Below the pieces are notes generated by a model. It was not told the DNA's origin. It did not search any database and was given only the letters and a program-made list of their open reading frames with translations. Shown here piece by piece: positions 23,793 through 33,000 of a DNA stretch of 64,000 bases; the first letter of the stretch is position 1; each line of letters starts with the position of its first letter. The DNA is taken from contig NZ_OZ035533.1 in assembly GCF_964033635.1 (NCBI RefSeq), forward strand, positions 1,736,001 to 1,800,000, in the 5' to 3' direction. The translations under genes were made by a program, and so were the position numbers. Source of the stretch: Chitinophaga sp. MM2321 (lineage in GTDB: Bacteria; Bacteroidota; Bacteroidia; Chitinophagales; Chitinophagaceae).

Positions 23793-25034
23793 TTAATGTG
23801 CCACTACGGCACTGCCTTTTTCAGGAGCGGCGAGGGCCGTACCTATTCTTTTTCTGCCAATCAATAAGATGATCAATGCCAGGATCGATGATCCGCACAT
23901 GGTAAGAGCCATTGGTACCGCGGTATTGCTGTCGTCCGCGCCTACAATGGTCGCGGCCAGTGCGCCTGCACCCATCTGAATAGCACCCATCAGCGCGGAG
24001 GCGCTACCGGCGTTTTTCCTGAAGGGAGCGAGTGACAAGGCGGATGTATTCGGATTGATGCAACCAAGGCAGCAAAGGAACGCAAACAGCAACGCAATGG
24101 TGCCGGGCAGGTTCAGCCAGTCATTCCAGGCACAGCATAGAAAGACGATGCCCGTAATCACTTGTCCGGTTAATGCCACGGGTACTATCTGCTGGCTTTC
24201 AAACCGTTTCAGCAGAAGGCTGTTTACCTGGCTGGAACCAATAAATCCTATTGATAAACCTGCGAAGATCCACCCATATGTTTTATCGCTCAGGTGATGA
24301 ATGCCCATAAAAACCTGCGGAGAGGCCGATACGTAGGCAAACAGCCCTGAAAAGGCCATGGCGCCCGTTAAGGCATAGGTATAAAACTGCGGCTCCTTTA
24401 TAACCGACAGGAAATTATTAATGATGGGCCGGGGCTTCAGCGACATGGAAGTATCGGGCGTATAACTTTCCGGCAACCAGAAAATGGTTGTCAGCAAAAT
24501 CAGCACCCCCATGATAGCGAGGATCAGGAATACAATATGCCAGCTGAAAGCACTGGTAATATAACCTCCAACAGCAGGCGCTATCATAGGTGAGGTACCT
24601 ACCACGAGCATAAGCAAGGCAAATACTTTGGCATTTTCCTTCACCGGAAACAGATCGCGTACCATGGCTACAGAAGCTACTGCAGCAGCGCAACTGCCTA
24701 TGGCCTGGATAAACCGGAGAATGATCAGGCTGTTAAGCGAAGATGCATAGATGCAACCCGCCGAAGCCAGGATATATAGTACTAGCCCGATGAGCAGGGG
24801 CTTCTTTCTTCCAAAACGGTCCAGCAGCGGGCCATACAGCAGTTGTCCTGCTGAGATGCCAATAAAAAAGCTGGACAGGGAATAGGCCACCCGGGTTGAT
24901 TCTACATTCAATTCTTTTGCTATGGCCTGAAAACCAGGAAGGTACATGTCAATAGAGAATGGCCCCAGTGCTGTGAGTGTACCCAGGATCAGAATAAGAA
25001 AGAAATATCTGGACCTGGTAAGTTCTTTGTTCAA
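23793..25034 (-). CDS. Multidrug efflux MFS transporter, Bcr/CflA family
   Basis: A 413-residue major-facilitator protein with 12 predicted membrane segments. Family signs are the N-terminal GPFSIDMYLPGF motif of Bcr/CflA drug:H+ antiporters, motif A LLYGPLLDRFGRKKPLL between helices 2 and 3, and motif C-like GTSPMIAPAVGGYI in helix 5, the mark of exporters. Likely exports drugs or dipeptides such as those handled by Bcr. The start codon lies 78 bp from the divergent hydrolase region. No regulator is adjacent. Confidence 0.9.
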   Translation of the reverse strand: MNKELTRSRYFFLILILGTLTALGPFSIDMYLPGFQAIAKELNVESTRVAYSLSSFFIGISAGQLLYGPLLDRFGRKKPLLIGLVLYILASAGCIYASSLNSLIILRFIQAIGSCAAAVASVAMVRDLFPVKENAKVFALLMLVVGTSPMIAPAVGGYITSAFSWHIVFLILAIMGVLILLTTIFWLPESYTPDTSMSLKPRPIINNFLSVIKEPQFYTYALTGAMAFSGLFAYVSASPQVFMGIHHLSDKTYGWIFAGLSIGFIGSSQVNSLLLKRFESQQIVPVALTGQVITGIVFLCCAWNDWLNLPGTIALLFAFLCCLGCINPNTSALSLAPFRKNAGSASALMGAIQMGAGALAATIVGADDSNTAVPMALTMCGSSILALIILLIGRKRIGTALAAPEKGSAVVAH

Positions 25035-25229
25035 TGACGTTTGCTTTATGAAATAAGGTGCAAAAGTAAAGCATCCATTTCTTTTTCTGACACGTGGTGA
25101 TGTAAAGATAATATGAAGGCTTACTGGTGGCGGGTTTCCATCATCTTAAAATTGTTGGGGGAGGATTCCCGGCGCAGGCTGTTTTCAGCCGGCTTTTTTA
25201 TATCTTGTACAGATAAACTGATAGCCCAC

Positions 25230-26126
25230 ATGCTCAGAAATAAATTATGGTTACTGCTGCTTTGTACTTCCGCAGCCACCGCCCAGGTAAAGGTGCAATA
25301 TATTGAACCGGCACAAACACAGGAAGGTATTTCTGCTATTCATAGTCCGCATATCGCCTTGCAAGACCCTTCACAACGTGACAGGCACCGGCTGATCCTC
25401 ATGATACCGGGGACAGGTGGTAGTGCTGCGAGCAGCCGGATGTTCGACAGTTGCTTTGCTACAATGGGCTATCATGTGATCAGCCTGGACTATAAGAATA
25501 ATGTGATCACCACTGTTTGCTCGAAGAGTGAAGACAGCACCTGTTTTGATCATTTCAGGGAAGAGATCATGTTTGGTACGCCGGTGAGTGATAAAGTAGA
25601 AGTGGATACCCTCAACAGTATTGTGAACCGATTTACCCGGCTGCTGGTGTATTTGTCGGCCCATGACCCCGAAGGTAACTGGGGACAGTTTATAAAGCAC
25701 GGACAGCCCCGTTGGGATCGTATCGTTGCAGCAGGGCATTCCCAGGGTGCCGGTCATGCTGCTTACCTCGGGAAAAGTTTCCGGTTAAGTGGCGTGATGT
25801 TGTTCTCCGGTCCGCAGGACTATTTGCAGGCTTACCAGATGCCTGCCGGCTGGCAGGGGGAAAGTAGCCGCACATCGGTAACCAGGTATTATTCCTTCCT
25901 GCATATACAGGACCCTTTTAATTATGAGTACCAGGTACAGGATGTAGCATTGCTGAGTAAGGTAGCCACCACGGATACGGTGATGGTACAGCCGCATACG
26001 CCTGTTGTTTCAAAAAAACGTATACTCGTTACCGATATAGACAAGCAGGATCGCCACAGCTCCACATTGGGGACGGAGTTCACAGCCGTGTGGCGATATA
26101 TGATAACCGGTGCTACCGGAAAATAG
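25230..26126 (+). CDS. Secreted alpha/beta-hydrolase (BPSS1187-like)
   Basis: A 298-residue exported hydrolase of the alpha/beta fold. I place the start at ATG 25230 rather than 25113: it gives a clean signal peptide (MLRNKLWLLLLCTSAATAQ), and a TATCTTG -7-like element lies 30 bp upstream, inside the longer frame. The oxyanion strand is LILMIPGTGGSAASSRMF, and the nucleophile elbow AAGHSQGAG gives Ser about residue 173. The overall layout resembles the BPSS1187 family, whose substrates are unknown; a lipid or polyester ester is possible. It is divergent from the Bcr-type gene. Confidence 0.8.
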   Translation: MLRNKLWLLLLCTSAATAQVKVQYIEPAQTQEGISAIHSPHIALQDPSQRDRHRLILMIPGTGGSAASSRMFDSCFATMGYHVISLDYKNNVITTVCSKSEDSTCFDHFREEIMFGTPVSDKVEVDTLNSIVNRFTRLLVYLSAHDPEGNWGQFIKHGQPRWDRIVAAGHSQGAGHAAYLGKSFRLSGVMLFSGPQDYLQAYQMPAGWQGESSRTSVTRYYSFLHIQDPFNYEYQVQDVALLSKVATTDTVMVQPHTPVVSKKRILVTDIDKQDRHSSTLGTEFTAVWRYMITGATGK

Positions 26127-26181
26127 GTAAGCAATAAAAAAAGAAAGCCAATATCCTGGGGAACTAACGTTGCCGCATATA

Positions 26182-26314
26182 CGTCATCATTGTTAGCCGG
26201 GTACTCGCGATGGAATCGGGTAAATCATCCGCGTAAACTAATGCCATTAAATCATCGTCATTTTTAGCCGGGGGTTAAAACCCCGGCTTACCAATATGCG
26301 GTCCCTCCGGGACC
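26182..26314. repeat. Structured intergenic repeat with two hairpins
   Basis: Two copies of a TCATnnTTAGCCGGG-like unit (26182-26201, 26253-26272) are followed by the hairpins AGCCGGGGG/CCCCGGCT (26266-26288) and GGTCCCTCCGGGACC (26300-26314). It fills most of the 262-bp gap between the hydrolase and nuclease genes. A GC-rich hairpin with related TTTAGCCCCGGG text is at 54581-54605. It looks like a REP-type dispersed element; there is no T-run, so it is not a standard terminator. Confidence 0.55.
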
Positions 26315-26388
26315 GATTGCAGCGATTGCTATTGCATCTTTCTCATGTATAATATTTCTTTATCTTCGCGACCGTTCGTTACTATGTT

Positions 26389-27843
26389 ATGCCAAAGAAG
26401 AGAAAGAAGAAAAAGAATAATAAGAAGAACCAGCAAAAGAGCCAACAGAACAATAGTTTAGCCATTGTCGTTATACTGATCCTTGTTGCATTTGTTGTTA
26501 CTACCTGTTCCCGGAAAATTACCGGCAGCAGGGAAAAGGATCCTGTTGAAGAATCATCTCCCCAAAAAAATAATAAGAAACCTGTAGCAAGCCCTTTGTT
26601 GCAGGAAGATTTCGGGAAAGGAAATAAAACCAGTTATAATACGGGTAATGTGATACTGTCCAGCGGCTCCTGGGAGCTGAAAGATGCTATGACGGGCGGA
26701 TTGCAGCAGGATCGTAAAACCGGTAACCAGGCGCTCAGAATCCGTGGTAATGGGATGGCAGGGATGAACTTCGACATTGCTGTAAAGGGCACGGTAACGG
26801 TTACACTAAAACATGCCATGTTTGGCGCAGATAAAAAAGGTACCTGGGAGCTGTGGGCTTCTGTGAACAAAGGTCAGCGTTATACCAGGGTTGGGCATGC
26901 TGTTACTACTACGGGTACTGTCTTGCAGCATGTTTCGTTTACAGCCAGTACAACTGCTCACATCCGCTTCAGCATCCGTAAAACGGATAAAAGCAGGAGC
27001 CGGATCAATTTCGATGCGTTTACGGTAACAGCAGGTGGGAAAGTATTGCCTGTTGTGCCGGATAAACCAGTGGAAGATAAAGTTGCGGCAGGGGATAATG
27101 ATAACCTGTTACTTGGTAATCCCAGCAATGCTACTGCTTCTGTATTGATGGTAAATAATTACCTGATGGATAAAGGCTACTACAAATTATCTTACAGCCG
27201 TGATAAGGGTGGTCCTAACTGGGTGAGCTGGCATGTATCGCGCAGTGATCTGGGGAGTATGTCCAGGGGCCGGAATTTCAGGCCGGATGAAGATCTACCG
27301 GGCGACTGGTACCAGGTGTTACAGACTGGCTACCTGGGGAGCGGTTTTGACCGTGGTCATAATTGTCCTTCCGGCGACCGTACTGCCAGCAGGGCCGCCA
27401 ATGCCGCTACCTTTCTCATGACCAATATGATTCCGCAGGCGCCCAATCATAATCAGCATTTGTGGTCGAACCTGGAGAATTACACCCGCTCGCTGGTGAG
27501 AGCCGGCAATGAAGTATATGTGATCATGGGTAGCTATGGCAGCGGCGGCGTGGGTAGTAATGGACCTGCGAAGAGGATTGCAGACAAGCAGGTGAATGTA
27601 CCGGATCGTATCTGGAAAGTGATCGTGGTGTTGCGGGAAGGAAACAACGATTTACAACGCATCTCAAAAAATACCCGCATTATTGCGGTGAATACGCCCA
27701 ATAAAAATGATGTGAATACCAACTGGACCGCTTACCTTACTTCCATTGAAGAGATCGAGAAAGCAACCAGCTACCGCTTACTGAGCAATGTTCCTGAACA
27801 GGTGCGGCAGGAACTGGTGAAAAAAGTGGATGTGGGAGAGTAG
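26389..27843 (+). CDS. Membrane-anchored DNA/RNA non-specific endonuclease (NUC1 family) with extra N-terminal domain
   Basis: A 484-residue protein in three parts. The first 22 residues are almost entirely Lys, Asn and Gln; a hydrophobic segment (about 24-40, IVVILILVAFVVTTC) follows, ending in a Cys that could be a membrane or lipid anchor. Residues about 75-215 form a beta-sandwich of carbohydrate-binding or DUF5017-like appearance. Residues about 235-480 are a ββα-metal nuclease: FDRGHNCPSGDRTAS holds the catalytic His, and APNHNQHLWSNLENY the Mg2+ Asn. Such enzymes degrade any nucleic acid outside the cytoplasm, for nutrition or defence. A TATCTTCG -7 element is at 26361-26368. Confidence 0.88.
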   Translation: MPKKRKKKKNNKKNQQKSQQNNSLAIVVILILVAFVVTTCSRKITGSREKDPVEESSPQKNNKKPVASPLLQEDFGKGNKTSYNTGNVILSSGSWELKDAMTGGLQQDRKTGNQALRIRGNGMAGMNFDIAVKGTVTVTLKHAMFGADKKGTWELWASVNKGQRYTRVGHAVTTTGTVLQHVSFTASTTAHIRFSIRKTDKSRSRINFDAFTVTAGGKVLPVVPDKPVEDKVAAGDNDNLLLGNPSNATASVLMVNNYLMDKGYYKLSYSRDKGGPNWVSWHVSRSDLGSMSRGRNFRPDEDLPGDWYQVLQTGYLGSGFDRGHNCPSGDRTASRAANAATFLMTNMIPQAPNHNQHLWSNLENYTRSLVRAGNEVYVIMGSYGSGGVGSNGPAKRIADKQVNVPDRIWKVIVVLREGNNDLQRISKNTRIIAVNTPNKNDVNTNWTAYLTSIEEIEKATSYRLLSNVPEQVRQELVKKVDVGE

Positions 27844-28294
27844 ACATAGAACGAAAATTTATTATGTCATTGTAATAATTAAATTATAAATTGCATAAAA
27901 TTGTCATATTTTTGATTTAAGGAAGTGTTAAAAAAAGTGCATATCCGATAAAAAATGAAGCGATTCAATTCACAGTATCACCCGTGTAAAACCTTAATGA
28001 CATAACTTTATTGAAATTTTCTACTACTTATATCAGGAGTACGTGTAACATATGAAGACCTTAATTCGTTAGCATACAGGAATAAAGCTAACAAAGTGTG
28101 TAACTGACCAATTTACAAGTTTATGAACCTACAGATCTCCCTGATTATATCATGATGTAATAAGTCTGCGTGTATGCGAATAGACAGGGAAAACCGGTGA
28201 AATAAACAGTTAAGGAGGGCGTTATACAATGAAGTACCATGCGTTCGTGTGCTGCAAGCACATCAGTATTTATTAATAATAGATTCAGAATAAT
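27844..28294. other. AT-rich 450-bp gap before a glycosyltransferase gene, with one tiny ORF
   Basis: No ordinary gene is seen. A TATTTTTG at 27907-27914 could be a -7 element, about 380 bp from the next gene. A 15-codon frame (28229-28276, MKYHAFVCCKHISIY) is preceded by TAAGGAGGG, an unusually strong Shine-Dalgarno-like site for this group, and ends 18 bp before the glycosyltransferase. A long leader is therefore possible. Confidence 0.4.
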
Positions 28295-29089
28295 ATGGGT
28301 GATAGCATGTCAGTGGCCTTACTAGTAACAACATACAACTGGCCTGAAGCTTTGAAACTGGTTCTGGAGAGTGTTTTAAGACAGAACATTTTACCGGATG
28401 AGATCATTATCGCAGATGATGGTTCAGGCGAAGCTACCAGATCAATTGTAGAAGCATTCAGCAGAAGTACAACCATACCGGTAAAACATTTCTGGCATCC
28501 TGATGAAGGGTTCAGAAAAACCATCATTATCAATCAGGCAATAACGGGCACCGCATCTGATTACATCATACAGATCGACGGAGATATTGTGTTGCATGAG
28601 CATTTCATCAGAGATCATATCAGCGAAGCAGAGAGAGGATATTACATCCGTGGCAGCCGGGTATTATTGCCGGAAGATAAAACACTTCATTATTTAGACT
28701 CCGGCGAATTTGAAAACGCGACTATTTTCGGAAAAGGGGTCAAGAACCGTTTTAATGCCTTACGCATTCCATTCCTTGCGCCAATACTGATTAAAAAGAG
28801 CAAACGTTCCAGGAACCTCATCGGTTGTAACTGCGCCTTCTGGAAAGAAGATTTTCTGAAGGTAAATGGTTATAATAACGAACTGAAGGGCTGGGGACAT
28901 GAAGATATTGAACTGGCCGCCCGCTTTATTAATTCCGGTCTGAGTCAGAAGAAGGTGAAGATGAAAGCTGTTTGTTACCATCTGTATCATCCTTTCAACG
29001 ACCGCGTACGGGAGAACATCAATTACAGGGTTTATCTCGACACCTTAAATCAGGGCATTGCCTACTGTACTAACGGCTATTATCACTAA
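28295..29089 (+). CDS. Glycosyltransferase family 2 with galactosyltransferase-type C-terminal domain
   Basis: A 264-residue cytoplasmic GT-A enzyme. The N-terminal nucleotide-sugar domain has ALLVTTYNWPEALKLVL, the UDP-binding IIADDGSGEAT and the metal motif QIDGDIV (DxD-like). The C-terminal GWGHEDIELAARF matches the Glyco_transf_7C acceptor domain, with the catalytic Asp/Glu. A second Met (28307) just before VALLV may be the true start. It adds a sugar to a surface glycan or lipopolysaccharide core, in keeping with the ABC exporter and other GT2 genes in this region. Donor and acceptor are not readable. Confidence 0.9.
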   Translation: MGDSMSVALLVTTYNWPEALKLVLESVLRQNILPDEIIIADDGSGEATRSIVEAFSRSTTIPVKHFWHPDEGFRKTIIINQAITGTASDYIIQIDGDIVLHEHFIRDHISEAERGYYIRGSRVLLPEDKTLHYLDSGEFENATIFGKGVKNRFNALRIPFLAPILIKKSKRSRNLIGCNCAFWKEDFLKVNGYNNELKGWGHEDIELAARFINSGLSQKKVKMKAVCYHLYHPFNDRVRENINYRVYLDTLNQGIAYCTNGYYH

Positions 29090-29214
29090 TAACACGATTC
29101 ATACAGCTTGTTCCCAACCGGCTGAAAAGAAAAGTGCCCCCATTCCGATGAAATGAAGGCATTTTCCTGGTACCTACCATCTCTGGCAGGTATATAATTG
29201 ATCTTAACTTATTG

Positions 29215-31038
29215 CTACAGGGAACTGAAGGTTTGCATATCTATCAGTTTTTTATACAGTCCGCCATGGCTCAGTAATTCCTGGTGCGTACCCTGTTCTA
29301 CTATTTGTCCGTTGTCCAGTACAATGATCATGTCTGCATTCTGAATAGTACTCAAACGGTGTGCAATCACGAGCGAGGTACGGTTTTTCATCAGGTTATT
29401 GAGGGCATCCTGCACCATTTTTTCTGATTCGGTATCCAGGGCAGAAGTGGCTTCATCCAGCAACATAATAGGTGGATTATTCAGCACAGCCCGCGCAATA
29501 CAGATCCGTTGTCTTTGTCCGCCGGAGAGTTTGGAACCTTTATCTCCGATATTGGTTTCATAACCGTTTTCTGTATTGATAATAAAGTCGTGTGCGTTGG
29601 CAATCCTGGCGGCCGCTTCCACATCTTCCTTGCTGGTACCGGGTTTGCCAAAGGCTATATTATTAAAAATAGTGTCATTGAAAAGAATGGACTCCTGGTT
29701 GACGATGCCCATCAGCGAACGGAGTGATTCCATGGTATACGACTGTATATTTTTTCCGTCGATGATCAGACTACCGGATTGCGGTTGTATGAATCGGGGG
29801 ATGAGGTCCATCAGGGTGGATTTGCCGCCTCCTGAAGGTCCTACCAGTGCTACTGACTTTCCTTTTGGAATCGTGAGACTGATATTACGGAGGATATTTT
29901 TTTCACCGTAAGCGAAAGACACATTTTCAAATTGCAAAGAAGTCTGGAAGTCTTTGATATCCGTGGCGCCGGGTGCATTTGTAATGGCAGGTTTTTCATC
30001 TATCAGCTGCAATACCCGCTCGCCGGCTGCAATACCTGAATGGATATTACTGAACGAGGTAGAAATGGCCTTTGCAGGACGCATCACTTGCGAGAAAAGT
30101 GCGATGTAGGCAATGAAACTGGCAGCATCGAGGCCACCCTGGTTGGACAATACAAGCGAACCGCCATATAGCACAATACAAGCCACCATCATTACGCCCA
30201 GCGTTTCAGATACGGGGGATGCCAGCTGTTGTCTTTTTGCCATGGAGTTGATGATCTTCGAATAACGAACGTTTTCCCCGTTAAATCTGTCGGTAATAAA
30301 ATTAACCGCATTAAATGCCTTGATGATACGGATGCCGTGCAGGGCCTCGTCCAGGTAGCTGATCATCACACCATATGACTGATGCGATGCGGCGGCCTGG
30401 TGTTTTAATTTTTTTACAATCCTCGCGATAATCAGACCAGCCAGTGGAATCACCAACATAGAGGCCAGCGTGAGCTTGTAAGAGATGATAAACAATAACA
30501 CCAGGTAAGCAATGAGCGTTACCGGTTCTTTGAAGATGACCTGCAGGGTACCGGTAACAGAAAACTGTACTACCTGTACATCAGAAGCTATTTTTGAGAT
30601 AATATCCCCTTTTCTTTCATTACTGAAGTAGCCGAGGTGAAGATTCATTACATTATTGAATACGGATTTACGCAGGTTGAGCAGGGTGTGGATACGCAGA
30701 CTTTCCATTGTGCGGTCCGACAGGTACCTGAAAAAATTGCCCAGCAATACGGAGATCGCAATACAGATACATACAAATAACAGGCTTTGGAAGGCGCCGT
30801 AAGTGTTGCTGGCCATCTTTGCATAATAATTAAACAGCGCAAAAATGTCGAGCCAGTTATCCGGTTTTACCAATGCCTCATGTTTGGCGGTTCCTCCGAA
30901 GATGGTTGTCAGCATAGGTGCCAGCAGGGCCAGGTTCAGTGTGTTGAACACAACTGATAGTAAAGTAAAAAGGACATAGGGGATGGCAAATTTATTAATT
31001 GGTTTAGCAAAAGATAAAAGTCGGAAGTATGTCTTCAT
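29215..31038 (-). CDS. ABC transporter ATP-binding/permease protein, MsbA-like
   Basis: A 607-residue half-transporter: a type-1 exporter membrane domain with six segments (residues 15-320) and an ATPase domain (about 355-600) with Walker A VGPSGGGKST, Q-loop IVNQESILFND, signature LSGGQRQRICIARA, Walker B IMLLDEATSALD and switch His VIAHRLST. Sequence style matches lipid-A and drug flippases such as MsbA. Within a glycosyltransferase cluster, export of lipid A or a lipid-linked glycan is the likely job. The start ATG is 45 nt after a hairpin with a T-run (31084-31112). Confidence 0.9.
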   Translation of the reverse strand: MKTYFRLLSFAKPINKFAIPYVLFTLLSVVFNTLNLALLAPMLTTIFGGTAKHEALVKPDNWLDIFALFNYYAKMASNTYGAFQSLLFVCICIAISVLLGNFFRYLSDRTMESLRIHTLLNLRKSVFNNVMNLHLGYFSNERKGDIISKIASDVQVVQFSVTGTLQVIFKEPVTLIAYLVLLFIISYKLTLASMLVIPLAGLIIARIVKKLKHQAAASHQSYGVMISYLDEALHGIRIIKAFNAVNFITDRFNGENVRYSKIINSMAKRQQLASPVSETLGVMMVACIVLYGGSLVLSNQGGLDAASFIAYIALFSQVMRPAKAISTSFSNIHSGIAAGERVLQLIDEKPAITNAPGATDIKDFQTSLQFENVSFAYGEKNILRNISLTIPKGKSVALVGPSGGGKSTLMDLIPRFIQPQSGSLIIDGKNIQSYTMESLRSLMGIVNQESILFNDTIFNNIAFGKPGTSKEDVEAAARIANAHDFIINTENGYETNIGDKGSKLSGGQRQRICIARAVLNNPPIMLLDEATSALDTESEKMVQDALNNLMKNRTSLVIAHRLSTIQNADMIIVLDNGQIVEQGTHQELLSHGGLYKKLIDMQTFSSL

Positions 31039-31083
31039 GTTTATATATAATAGCGATCGAAATTACAATGAATCCTAACCATA

Positions 31084-31112
31084 AAAAAACCGCATCAAAG
31101 CAGATGCGGCTT
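31084..31112 (-). terminator. Terminator-like hairpin in front of the MsbA-like gene
   Basis: Read on minus: CCGCATCTGCTTTGATGCGG followed by seven T. It would stop minus-strand transcription coming from the right, 45 nt before the exporter start. It may insulate the gene from readthrough or act as an attenuator in its leader; the sequence alone does not decide. Confidence 0.6.
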
Positions 31113-31320
31113 CCTTACAGGCCCCAAAATTATGCCTTTTGTGCTAATTGTCAAAAGAATGGCGGCGCTTAATTCACGAAACCGGGCGTACGTTTCCTGT
31201 TCCCGGAGGCGGGTGTTTACCGGAAAAAATATTGCTTTTACCGGAAACCCCGTTGCTGTTGCCGAAACTTGCTACCTGCGGGCAATGGCAATAGATAGTT
31301 TTGTGTAAAATTACCAGACT

Positions 31321-31767
31321 ATGAATAAAGCATCAGCCATTACGGCCATAGCGCAGGCTACGGCGCATATTAACCAATCCTTTGAAACACTGGACTTCAA
31401 AGGGGCTGCCAATTATTTAACGGAAGATTGTGATTATATCACTTTTAACGGACATCACCTGCAAGGGCGTGCAGCCTATATTGAATTGCATGAAACGCTC
31501 ATGAACAACTTTATGTTCCGTGGTGCCAGGCTGGAAGGAGTAGTGAAAGAGATCCGTTTTTTGAATGATACCACCGCCGTGGTGATTGCCACGGGCGCCA
31601 TCCGTTTCCGCTGGCAGAAAGAGGCGCCACAAAGCCGGCAATCGATCAATACTTCCGTGTGGGTGTATGATGAAACAGGACAGTGGCTGCTTTCAGCTTT
31701 CCATAATTGCCGCGTAAAGGAATTTAGTCGCTTTTCGCGCTGGCTGTTGACACTGGGCCGCCGGTAA
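31321..31767 (+). CDS. SgcJ/EcaC-type SnoaL-like protein
   Basis: A 148-residue cytoplasmic protein with an NTF2/SnoaL-type cone fold (DUF4440/SgcJ family). Helix NQSFETLDFKGAANYLTEDCDYITFNG and the closing strand TGQWLLSAFHNCRVKEF are characteristic. Members are ketosteroid-isomerase relatives; some take part in polyketide or antibiotic paths but most have no known reaction. It sits alone on the plus strand between minus-strand surface genes and is not clearly part of their work. No RBS or promoter of note. Confidence 0.8.
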   Translation: MNKASAITAIAQATAHINQSFETLDFKGAANYLTEDCDYITFNGHHLQGRAAYIELHETLMNNFMFRGARLEGVVKEIRFLNDTTAVVIATGAIRFRWQKEAPQSRQSINTSVWVYDETGQWLLSAFHNCRVKEFSRFSRWLLTLGRR

Positions 31768-31863
31768 AATCTGCGTCCATAAAATGTTTGTTGTGGTATC
31801 CGCTTCATTTATGAGCAGGAGTATCGTTCAAGGATGTACATTGTAGTTGCCGGTTGCTTTTAC

Positions 31864-32979
31864 TTATCTGAAGTAGCGCCACAGCACATATACCAGCACC
31901 GGGTAAAGAATCCATTTTACAATCCGGTAGGTGCTGGTTTTATAAAAATGATTCTTTTTAAAACTGCCGTTATAATTAAAACGTTGGCCCATACCTGTGA
32001 GTCGGAAACGGGAGAGGTTGCCCCACAGTAGCCCGGATTCATACACCAGCCGCAGTTGGATCAGGTAAGTGAATATTTTTATTCCGCGTTTCGACTTTCT
32101 TTTCAGCGCCTGGATTGTGATGGCAATGGCCTCAATAACCAGGATGCCCGCCATCAGTAACAGCATGGGCAGCAACCAGTGGATATTAATAATTGTCAGC
32201 ACGATGGTGGCTATTGCCAGCAGCAGCAACAGTTCGGGGGTATTCAACAAATCATGGTAAGCATGTTGGGGATTGAGCTGCCCTAACCAGCTGTTGCCGA
32301 TACCATAACGGAAGGGCCGTTTGAAATTAGGACGTTCGTTATCCCACCAGGGGTGTTCTGCCACCGCTTCCGGTAGTGATTTATAATCGCGGTAGCCATT
32401 GCGCGCCCTTACTTTGATAAAGAAGTCCACATCTTCCCCGCCGCCAAATTTCGGATAGCGGAGCGAGAAACGTATATCGCCCAAGGCGGCGCGGCGGATC
32501 ATAATATTAGCAGTAGCACCCCAGGCGAAAGTGGGATATTTGGCCGCAGTGGCAAAAACATCCATGGCGCCATTGATGGTGATAGCGTGACTGAAAGATT
32601 GTTTAGGTGCCGGCAGATTAATCAGCCCGATGAAGCCCGTTTCATCCGGATATTGGCGGGCCGCCGCTGCGTAAGTTTCCAGCAGGTCTTCCCTGCATTC
32701 AATATCATCATCCAGGAACAGGATCCAGTCGCCCTTGCCCATTTCAAGCCCCTTATTCCGGGTGAGGGCGGCGCCGAGGTTCTGCGGGTTTATTTCCAGG
32801 AATACCTGTTCATTATCTACCAGTGATCTGATAGCAGGAGAAGGAACCACAGCCGGGTTGTCTGCCACCAGGTAAAACCTGATCGTTGCATCTGCCGGCT
32901 TTTTGAGCCGGAGTATTGGTAAAATATATTTTTCTTCCAGGCGGAAGGATGGAATGACAACATCAATACTTACATGCAT
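31864..32979 (-). CDS. Glycosyltransferase family 2, membrane-bound (tandem copy 2)
   Basis: A 371-residue GT-A enzyme. It begins with VSIDVVIPSFRLEEKYI, has the metal motif ILFLDDDIECRED and the base region KFGGGEDVDFFIKVRAR, followed by two hydrophobic segments (about 250-285) and a final one (about 350-365), so it is bound to the inner membrane. It resembles the next gene (33001-34113) along its whole length: shared starts, LDDD/IDDD, GGGEDVDFF/GGGEEVDFF, HPWWD/HPWWG, and C-termini of the same plan. They are a tandem duplicate, with 21 bp between them. Role: adding sugars to a surface polysaccharide. Confidence 0.88.
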   Translation of the reverse strand: MHVSIDVVIPSFRLEEKYILPILRLKKPADATIRFYLVADNPAVVPSPAIRSLVDNEQVFLEINPQNLGAALTRNKGLEMGKGDWILFLDDDIECREDLLETYAAAARQYPDETGFIGLINLPAPKQSFSHAITINGAMDVFATAAKYPTFAWGATANIMIRRAALGDIRFSLRYPKFGGGEDVDFFIKVRARNGYRDYKSLPEAVAEHPWWDNERPNFKRPFRYGIGNSWLGQLNPQHAYHDLLNTPELLLLLAIATIVLTIINIHWLLPMLLLMAGILVIEAIAITIQALKRKSKRGIKIFTYLIQLRLVYESGLLWGNLSRFRLTGMGQRFNYNGSFKKNHFYKTSTYRIVKWILYPVLVYVLWRYFR

Positions 32980-33000
32980 GATTTGAAACGGATTCTGATA

